A stretch of 64,000 nucleotides of DNA, from assembly GCA_035222895.1 (NCBI GenBank), contig JAVYIG010006538.1, forward strand, positions 52,308-116,307, written 5' to 3'. The position numbers and the translations under genes were made by a program. The notes under the pieces are model-generated. The model did no database searches. It saw only the letters and a program-made list of their open reading frames with translations, and had not been told where the DNA came from. The DNA is from Strongylocentrotus droebachiensis. Its lineage: Eukaryota; Echinodermata; Echinoidea; Camarodonta; Strongylocentrotidae. Positions 11,801-22,000 of this stretch are shown piece by piece. Positions within the stretch are counted from its first letter, which is position 1. Each line of letters starts with the position of its first letter.

Positions 11801-14800
11801 AGATCCTTTCTGGGAACCTCCTGAAGATGTTCTCATCGGCACTTCTAATGTCTTCCTGCAGAGTCTCTCCTACGCCTTAGACTTTGATGATAAGGTTGTC
11901 ATCACCGATTTCAAGGTAGGTCATAAACATAGGTAAACAAATAAATACTATGCATGCAGTTATAAAGTTCAGACACCATATATATGAATATATTATACTC
12001 TGCTGCAAGAGCTCATATTGTGAGCATTGTCTTCATTATTACTATCTTCTTTATCTTTTCTCAGGGTAATGAACAAGGATACCTGGTTGTGAGTATAGCC
12101 CCGTGTAACCAGACTGGGAAAGCCCTCCCTGATGATGAATTCGTTGATGATCCTTCAGAACTACTTGGAAAACCATACCACATCAAGGTAAGAGCTAGTA
12201 CAATTTCTTATTTTCTATTACCGTAAATCTCTGTGTATAAGGCGCACTTTTTTGCTGTAAAAAAAAATTGAAAGTCGGGGGTGCGTCTTATACACAGGTA
12301 CAGAAAAAAAAAAGGTTTTTTATTTTTTTATTTTTTTATTTTTTAGTTTCGTTTTATGGCGCTATACCTGGCAATGTCTCCTAGCTCAGTAATCAGTGTG
12401 TTGACTCACCACTCGGAAACTACAACAACTCTCAAATTTGTCTTTCATCTTGGTTTGAAAGTAATCTTTCTAATAGATCTCAATATGTAGTTTATAATAA
12501 TAATTCCTCAATTTTTTTTCCTATAACAAATGGTGTACCACAAGGTTCTATCCTAGGTACTCCATTGTCAGAAATTTAGAGGATGCTATTCATATCATGC
12601 ATGACTATTGATGTTTGGCATAGAACACAGTGCTTCTGCTAGGTGATGTGATGAGGCTGGTGTGGGACACTTGGTATCATGAAGCCTTAGACTGTTGTTA
12701 CTATTATTTGTGACAAGTTCACAACTTCAACTGCACCTCGATGTAAAATGAAGGTCCTTCCCCGCGTGGGTTTTCGGCAACAAAACAACAACAACAACAA
12801 AACAAAAAACGGCAAAATAGGGGTGCGCCTTATACACAGGTGCGCCTTATACACAGAGATTTATGGTACTAGAGCAACAAAACTCATGACCCTGAAACAC
12901 CAAACTGAAACACCAAAGTAGACACTATGTCAGTCTCAACTAATCTCAGTGTTCCAAGAGTTTCACATACATAATATTTACATTGTTTACATCTCGTCAC
13001 ACTATGTTGTCTCTTTATTTCTAATTTTGTTAGGAAAATACAAACCAGTCTTATTGGTTCAAAATATTTAAAATTGTTCATAAAAGTTTTGAAAAAGTCT
13101 CAAGATAAAATTTGGAATGTTATAATGATTTTCAGTCATCTACCCTGTTAGCATAGATATTGGAGTACCATCAGTTTATTTACTGAATTGAAAATAAACA
13201 TAGTGAACATTTTAGATGTCTGGTTAGTAATCAACTATGAATAATGAAAGATGGCATCAACTTCATTACTAGTAAAAGTGATTTTATAAGAACTTGCTGG
13301 GTTTAAGTCTACATATTTCTAAGTTATAAGGTCATGAAGCAATCCAGTAAGCCAACAGATAATACTCCAAACTTCACTAAGGAATCATGAATCTGTACAC
13401 TTATCTTGTTATCAGATATTGTTCTAGTCAACATTTCCTTATATTGAAGCATTCTGAAAGACATACTTTTTATTCCAGACTGAATTTTTATGTTTTGTTT
13501 CACCATCATTCCTATCAGGTCGTGATTCGATCAGGCGAGATCAACAAGTCTCGCTTCTCCAGAGGCACCCATGTCAAGTACCGGTTCATGCAGGAGCCTG
13601 ACCACACTGCCACGCCCGTCGTCAAGGATACGCTGTCTCCGGAGTGGAAGCACAGTAGAGTGGTCTCCATTCCTGCCGTCGATCAGACCCACTTGGATTT
13701 CTTTGACACGCAGAGCATCTCCTTCCAGATCTATGGACAACAGGTTGACTCGGATCCTGACCCTAACCTCACCAAACTCACCACAAAGGTCAGATTTCTA
13801 TCTTACCCTTGCAGGATAGGACTTTTTTTAAAGGGTTATAGTGATCACATATTGTTCTCCAAATTAGTAACAATATTTTTCGTTTATTGCTGCATTGCTC
13901 CAATAAAATTTAATATATCTGAAAACAATAAACACGGGTAAGAGCTTTTAAACCTTGCAAATGGTTGCCAATTTAAGGAATTTTAATTTTCCTTTTAAAA
14001 ATTCCTGGCATCAGATGTAATATAGTCATGCAACAAAAATGGATGCAGTGCTTGCAGAAGTTTTTGCCCTTCTACTTGAAGTTGAAATGGTACAGTACAG
14101 TCGAACCTACTTAAGCAACCACCTGTATAGAAATACCACCTGCCTATAATCAGCTTCCCTTGGATAGTGTTTCTCATTGAAATGTGTTCGAAGAGAACTC
14201 GTACATAAAGATCACCTGCCTATAAAGACCAATTTTCTTTCTCCTTGGGCAGTCTTCATATAACCAAGTTTCACTGTACATCATGAATAATACAAAAGAA
14301 TGAAAATGAATCTTAGCATGTAGTCATGTAATCATATAAAGACAACACATTACATTCAAACTGCATTGCTGTTTCTTCGGGACCTGAAATGTCTTTGACT
14401 TGAACATGGACATGATAATCTTGGTCTTAACCTGGGCCCTGTTTCATAAAACTTGTTATCAATAGCAAGATACAATACTTGTTATATGTCTATATAGCAG
14501 GTTTTATGAAACGGTTGTGATTCCCTCCTTCTCACCATTCACAGGAGCTACGCCAGATGAAGCAATTGAATGACGGAGGCAGCGGAGGCCTTCAACGTAC
14601 CATGTCTGTGACAGAGAAAGATGAGCTAGCTCAGATCAAGAGTGAATTAGTGCTCCTCAAGAAGAAACATGAGAGACTGGAGAAGAAAGAGAGGAGATTA
14701 CAGGTGAATACATGACGTAATCAGGGTAACGGGGAGGGGGGGAGGGGGGAGGTGCCGCATTAAAAAAAAAGTATGTCTGTGAGAGAGGAAAGATCTGGTC

Positions 14801-17800
14801 CTCCTCAGGCTCAAGAAGAAACACAAACGAGATTAGAGAAGAAAGAGAGTAAAATAGAAGTAAAGAAATACAGACAAGAAATTATGTCGCTGTGGAGTGA
14901 GGTTTTTTAACAAAATACTTTTTGTTTATAGCAATTTTTATATTTTTTTTCATAATCAAGTTTGTTTAATTTGATCTTTTTCAAAGTTTTTAATGTGTTG
15001 GTATTGACTTACCAGTGTTCTTTTTTAGTTTCCCCAGCAATTTTTTTGAAGATTTCTAGAGCTTTACTTGTTTTTTGCTCTTGTGTATTTGTCAACTGGA
15101 TGCCATCCCCACAATATGGATTCAGTTTATGAACCCTCATTTTCTCTCACACAAACCAACACGTATATAGATGATTATTGATGGAGCACAGGACACCAAG
15201 AATAGTTGTAATTCAAGTGTATATATATATATATTTATTTTTATAAATGTATGTTTTTTTCTTCTGTTTTAGGACATTTGCAAAGAGTGGGAGGGGAAGC
15301 CCCCTGAAGAGCAACAATTTGCCCCCTTTTTCAGGTCTATCTCGGCGGTAGCAAACTCCACCGGCCAGAAACTCAAAACCAGAGTCCAGATGCTGAATAA
15401 GGTAAGATCCTTTTAAGTAATTGCCAGAAATATCTTCTTTTTTGCAGTGTAGCAAAAATTTGATAATTCCTAACTTAATTCATTTTAGGAATGGACTAGC
15501 TGTCAGATGGCGGAATCTAATGATTTTATGTGATTTGTAACAAAAAGCAAAACCATTAACTAAACACGTTTATCAATCATCATTGCAAACATGGGCCCTG
15601 TTTCTCTAAGATTTACAACCAATCACAAGTCACAATCAATCACAACTCTCCTGAATCAGCCAATCAGAACCCTCCTTTCAACAACTTGCAACTTATATCT
15701 TGATTCTGATTGGTTGTTGCAGGAAACATGATCCAGCAATACTAAACGAATTTTGACGAGCACTGGTTTGATGTTTGATATAATGTAACACAGTATTTCT
15801 AATATAGTGCACCACACTTGATAAAGAATTCAATAATATACAATTAAATACTAGGACCTTAATACATACAATATTTATGTTAAACATAAATGTGCACAGT
15901 AGACAACAAAATTTATTCTTTTGTGACTAGAAATTATGTGATTTTTTTCAGGCAGTGAGTGGTTTTGCATGCTGAAGTATCTAATCTTAATCAGAACATA
16001 CAGTAGATATTTATTATATTTTTTAAAATAACAAAGTTTATAACTTGGCTATAATTGCAAGGGTTGCATGTGGATATAATTAATCTCTGTTCATGGGGAG
16101 AATCCTTTTTCTTTTGCTCTGTCTACAAAGTATCAATCTACCCATTCAAAGTGTATAGTATGCAAGTTTGGATTAGTATAATTTCATGAAAAGTATGTAG
16201 TTATAAGCTTAAGTTAACTGAAAGTGTGACGTTCTTAATATTCTTGAGTAATCATTTACCGCTGTAAGTTTAAAGGTATGCTCATATTTATAGGACAGGC
16301 TTTCACAGAATGAAGTGTAATGTGGCTAGTTAGGTATTGAATAACAAACAATCTGTAGCTGCAGTTAATTGCATTTTCTTACAGGATCATAACTTTTAAA
16401 CTTTTGCCAGGAAATCAACCTGTTGCAGTTATGAAAGAAAGAAGAAAAAAAATCTTCATGTGCAAAATATTGAAGGAAAAACATTGTATAGGATAGAAAT
16501 AAAAAATAGAGGAGAATGGTTGTGTTTATTAGTACATTTTTGTGATTTTCCTTCTCTTTCTGAATTTTATTAAATTTATCTTACTTTCTTTTATACCTAT
16601 CCCTTTTCTGTCCATATATAGATTTGTCATATTCATCAGAATTATATATCAAACTCTGTAGCATGTTACTTTTCTGTAAAACATATATTGATTCCTTTTA
16701 CAAATTTCTTTGCCAAATATATTCATAGACAGGAGTACTTCCTTTTCTTTAGATGACATATGCAAAAACCTGCTGATGACTTTTCAAAATTTGCAGTATG
16801 TTTGTTTTTCTGGAAGAAACTGGGTGTATTTTGCATTTGTTCAGGAATGATTTTGATGGCTATGTATTAAGATCTGCATTTCTAACTCCTATCTTATTGC
16901 ATAAAAACAAGGGAGAACCAATCGGCTTCCAAATAAAATGAAAATAATATAAAAAGGTGGTATAAATAATGTGGAATGTGTATACAAATGCTATCGTAGA
17001 AACTCACTCAAAGTACAATCTTTGTAATCAAATAAATGGTAAATATAATAGATTTTCATGCGTAATGTTGTTAAACAATCTGGACAACATCTCAGCATTC
17101 AGAAGCAGGCGTTAGCCTGCATCTAAAACAATGGTAAAAGAATACTCATTAATATTTCTAGACAGTATTATTTACATTATTTACATCTAAAAAAAAGATT
17201 TTAAAGGTCATTCACCCTCAAAAAGACAATGATATTGGATGTGATTCAAGCTGGGTTGAACAAAATACCCCAGATAATTCTTTGATCTTCCAGTGATTCG
17301 AAGGAAAGGAAATGCGTTTTAATTGTTTTGACATTTGACAGATATTTTGCAGAATAGTTTAGGAAACATAACCTGGAATCTGGCCAGCGTTCATTTAAAA
17401 TATTCTATTTCACACTGTCCTGAAAAGTATTACATTTCTTGAGGCTAGTATGTAAAAACAACATCAATATCATTCTTCCCTTTCCTGTCGTTAATTAACA
17501 ATTTCCTGAGAAAGATTTGTCTCCAAGTTCATACAATCAACAGTCTGTTTGAAGTGATTGTTTTGACATTTGACAAAAAGTATACTTTATAACACTTAGT
17601 AGGAGACACAACTTGGAATCCATCCAACATTCCTGTAAAACAGATTAATTTCATATTGTCTAAAAAGTCATAGAATTTCTTAAAGCTTGTGGATTTGTGA
17701 CATTATTATTCTTCCCTTTCCTGTTATTAATTCCTAATGTCCTGAATTGAAATTGTATTAAGATGTAAACATTCTATTATCCTTAATGGCCGGGGTTATT

Positions 17801-19005
17801 AAGAGTTGTTATTTCAAGACTTTCCTCTCCGTGATGCTCTCCGCAACTTTCCTGCATTAATTCAGCTACAGTTGGACTCCATCTGACATTTCCTGTTTTA
17901 TTCAGAAATCTCTAATCACAAATGATATTCTCCCCACCTAGATGATGTCTGCGCATAATTATGTCCGCAACAAGGCCGCAAACGGAGGTGCTAATAATAA
18001 CGTAAGCCTAGAATGTGAGACAGTAACTTCAGGAAAAAGGGCCGAGTGCAGTTCTGGATTCCACCAAGTGTCTAATATTATCATGAATGCTCTCCATTGT
18101 ATGTGTAGATCATGACATGTTATGTACCCCATGATTATAATCATAGATCAACACTAACACTCACTGACATGGTGATTATTCCTAAGCTCCGTTCACATAT
18201 GCCTTGGTAAACTGATTTGACAAAATAAGTGAACTTCACTTCACATTTTAGTATCTTATTTTAACACAGACAGATAAGTCAGTATGCATGGGACCTCTGT
18301 TTCATGCAGCTCTTTTTGTTTTATCCCCATGTACTATTTTCTCAAACATTGAAGAAAAAAACACCATAGTTGACTTTGGCATATGCGAACGAACCTTTAG
18401 GTTTTGCACAAAATGTTTATCAAACCATAACCCTGTTTCATGAAACTGTAATGTCCAAGACTGATCTGTTTGGGTTTACTGTATAAATAAAGGCAGAAGA
18501 AGACATGCATCATGCCTTGCATCTAGATCAAGAAGTATTCTACACAATCCTACCAAAACAATGTATTTCCTAACTTGAATAGCTTTAGCATCCACATGAA
18601 GTGTCAACAAATTCAAATTAGGAACTTCACTTTCCAACATTACTTTTCATTGGCATCGCACTCAGCCAGAAATGTCAAGAACTAGAATTATCAACTTCAA
18701 AAACCAGGCAAAAGTTCTTCTTTATGATATTTAAAGACAATAAAATCATGTTGACTTTGTGCTGTAAGATAGCCAGCAAGGAGTTGAACAAGTTTTTATT
18801 ATTTATTGCAAGTGCAATGCAGCAGGGTCACTTTTTTAATTTTATTCTCCCTTCCCAATTGACAATACCCATCGAGATCCTTCATCACTTTTTTCCTGAA
18901 TTTATGTATAGTATTCTTGTCATGATATAGTTCCAATATGTCATGAGTGGATCAGAAGACTGAATCATATTTATTTATATTTCATACCGGTACTTTATAC
19001 CTCTC

Positions 19006-19060
<55 letters not shown>

Positions 19061-22000
19061 AAGAGTACACACAGTGAAGTAGAATGATATATATTCATTA
19101 TTTCTAAAATTTGCTGTATCCTAGAATTAAGGCCCATAGTTTGGAATTCAGCACGTAGGCTTATATTCATTAATTCTAGCAATTTTGACATGGAATAAAA
19201 ATCAGTGTGTAGTCTCTTGCATTATGCAATTACTATACTGTGTTTAATAGGTGTCATATATTTCTTAACTTTTGTTAGAAGATAAAGCCTTTTCTTTTTA
19301 TAAATTCAGGTTTCCAACTTCCCGTTGCATGACATAATTATATTTTCTTTAGCTTGATCCAGTGCTCTTTTTCTGTTGAGTATATATTAAAGCTCACCGA
19401 TTTAAACCAAGATGCATTATGTAGTAGGCATGTAATAAGAAGCTTAGATATTTTCTGAAAGCCTTCATATTTTCAGACAATCCTTCAACCATGTTTGTTT
19501 AGATGTGACATCTTTTCAAATGAACTTTCTTTAGATAATTTATGATGAATTGCAGTGAAAGAGTTATAGCATCAGAAGAGACATGGATAGTAATAAGGAT
19601 ATACTTTCTATGGTAGATGCATGTCTACGTGGTCTTGTACTGGGTGCCTTATAAGCTTAATTCCTGGTTTGCAGAAAAATAATTGCTTGGTTCAGGGTTA
19701 TGTGTATAATTGTGGTCTTCGGTTAAATCGATTTGTCCCATTCTGAAGGATTCTGTACCAATCTCTGTAACCAAATATCCTGGACAATTAATTCAAAGCT
19801 AGGATTTGTTTGTGCTTATAATAACATTTAAGGAGTGGGATTTGACAAACATTAAAACTATTTTGCAGTGATCGAGCACTATGTCTCCAATTTCCATCGT
19901 TTTGCAAACAGGAGGACACAGTTAGCGTTTACAGTTTTGAGCTAGACCCTGACCATAAAATGCAACCTGCGTCAAACAAATCTACGAAGGTCGCCAACGG
20001 GCCTTCTAGGATTTCACCAGCCAAAGTCCAGGCTCCTACATCACCAGTGGACTCGAACGGGAATACCAAATTGCCAGTCCAAAACGATGGAAGCGACAAA
20101 AAAGCTGATGTAAGGGACTGCCTCGGTCCAGCTGCCAGTGTTTCAGTTTAATCCCTTGTTTTATAATTTCCGGTATTTCTGTGGACATGTTTTTCCTTAA
20201 CCCAATCAAACAACCAAGTATCTGCAGTCCAGCAATATCTTGTCAGTATAATTGTCATGTAACTTGCATCCAGCAGCGCACTTGGCCAAATTTTCCTTTG
20301 CAATACCACTAACCACTACAGCAATTACACCGGATAAATTAACACTACTGCCTATATATAAATTCATCATGCAAAGTTGCCAATTTACCACCCTGCTGTT
20401 ATAACTTCACGCATGCACCTTGATATTTATTCTAGCACTATCACCTAAATGATTCTGTGTCTGCAAATCTCCATCTCTGTCAACCCTTGGTCAGATTTGC
20501 TGTTTAACAATTCAACTAACGTACTTCGTGAATAATGACTAATCAATGCTTAATCATTCTTCAAGTTGCCTTTAAGTTGTATCTCCTAGTGATCTCCTGT
20601 TTCCATGATGAACTTATTTTTTGTTGTTATTTCATTTTTCTTAGGATTAGTTGAGCATGGTTTTAGAAGCTTCCTTTTTCATAGAACTGAGAATCTTCAT
20701 GTATTTTTTTCTTTCAATTTTGCATGTTCTTTTGCTTTATTTAGCTAAGTACTGTACTGCATTTATGACGACACTTTTTGATACTTTGTCAACACTTTTC
20801 TCAATTCTCATCTCTTGTTTTACGTAGTGATCCTGCTTGAAAGATGCATGTTTATGCAATTAATGCATGATTAAATCATCTCTTTTTGAAAATCTCTTGC
20901 TGTCATTTGTCTGTCTCTAATATTTCTGTTGATCTGTGTGTTTGCCTGTATGTTTGTTGACTGGCCATGTTTGTAGTTCAAAGGGTTATATGAATGGTGT
21001 CTAGAGCTAAAGGAAGGTATGTTAAAAACAATATTGATTACCGCGTGTTACCACTTAAAATTGTTCGTAAAATGTCATTCCTAGACATTTTTCAATACTT
21101 TAAAAAGCAATAAATGTCAATAAGTTCTTCCAGGTTATTTGTATTTTTTCCCCCTCAATTTCTTATAAACATAATAAAAAAAAGTATTTGCAGAAAAATT
21201 ATGTCAAATTTTTGTGTGAAATTGCTATATTTTGATGATTCATGTTATCTTATTTTCTTAAAGCATTTCCATTTTTTAAAAATATACATCATATCACTTT
21301 TTTCTTGAGTCAATTTGATGCAAAAATTATGCAATATTTAGCACAGTACCAGTGCAGTGCACTTCCATATTCAATGTATTTATGAGAATTACTCGTCCAA
21401 CTGGGACTGAGCACCAAAATGTCAACTTCTTACATTATTTTGTTTGCACAATTGTCAATAAGGTGACCCAGCGTTTGTGTGAGTTTTCTGTTCAGATTCA
21501 TGTCACTGTTAAAGTCGAGCCAATTCACCAACTAAAAAAAAAAATCACCATGTTTTCAACTAGATTGTCTGTATCTGTTTAATCTCGTTATTCTAGATGA
21601 ATCAAGTCCATGAAGTCGCCACTGGCAAGAAACCTCAGTCTGGTGTCTGTGTCGTAATGTAGCAATGTGAGACTAGAATAGTAGGAGGATCGATACTCGT
21701 CCCTCGTTGCTTATTGTTTGTTTCTGTGCTATCAAAGTGTGTTATCTTTCTTTGTGTTTGCTTCTACAATGTTGTGTCTGCATGAGAATAAAAAGAAGGT
21801 GTACAAAATGGATGTCTTGAAAATGAATATCAGATCACACAAATCAAAAATGCAAAATGGCCACTTTTAAAGGAATTTACAGAAAACCCACTTGCTTTGT
21901 AAACTTCTACAATTACTGAATACTAAGTTAATATATGTACCTATAAATACATAGCTATACTCTTTAAAACAAAATCAAGATGCAGTATTATATATGTAAG

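Noticed and set aside
14774-14860. Second copy of the kinesin tail coiled-coil exon
   Set aside because: Similar words (GTCTGTGAGAGAG, CTCCTCAGGCTCAAGAAGAAAC) follow a T/A-rich tract, but there is no acceptor and the frame is broken; a decayed partial duplication.
20977-21016. Possible kinesin micro-exon ([13 protein letters not shown] between TTTGTAG and GTATGT)
   Set aside because: Its 40-base length shifts the frame so that terminal exon A stops after a few codons and exon B loses its CaaX box; no family support.
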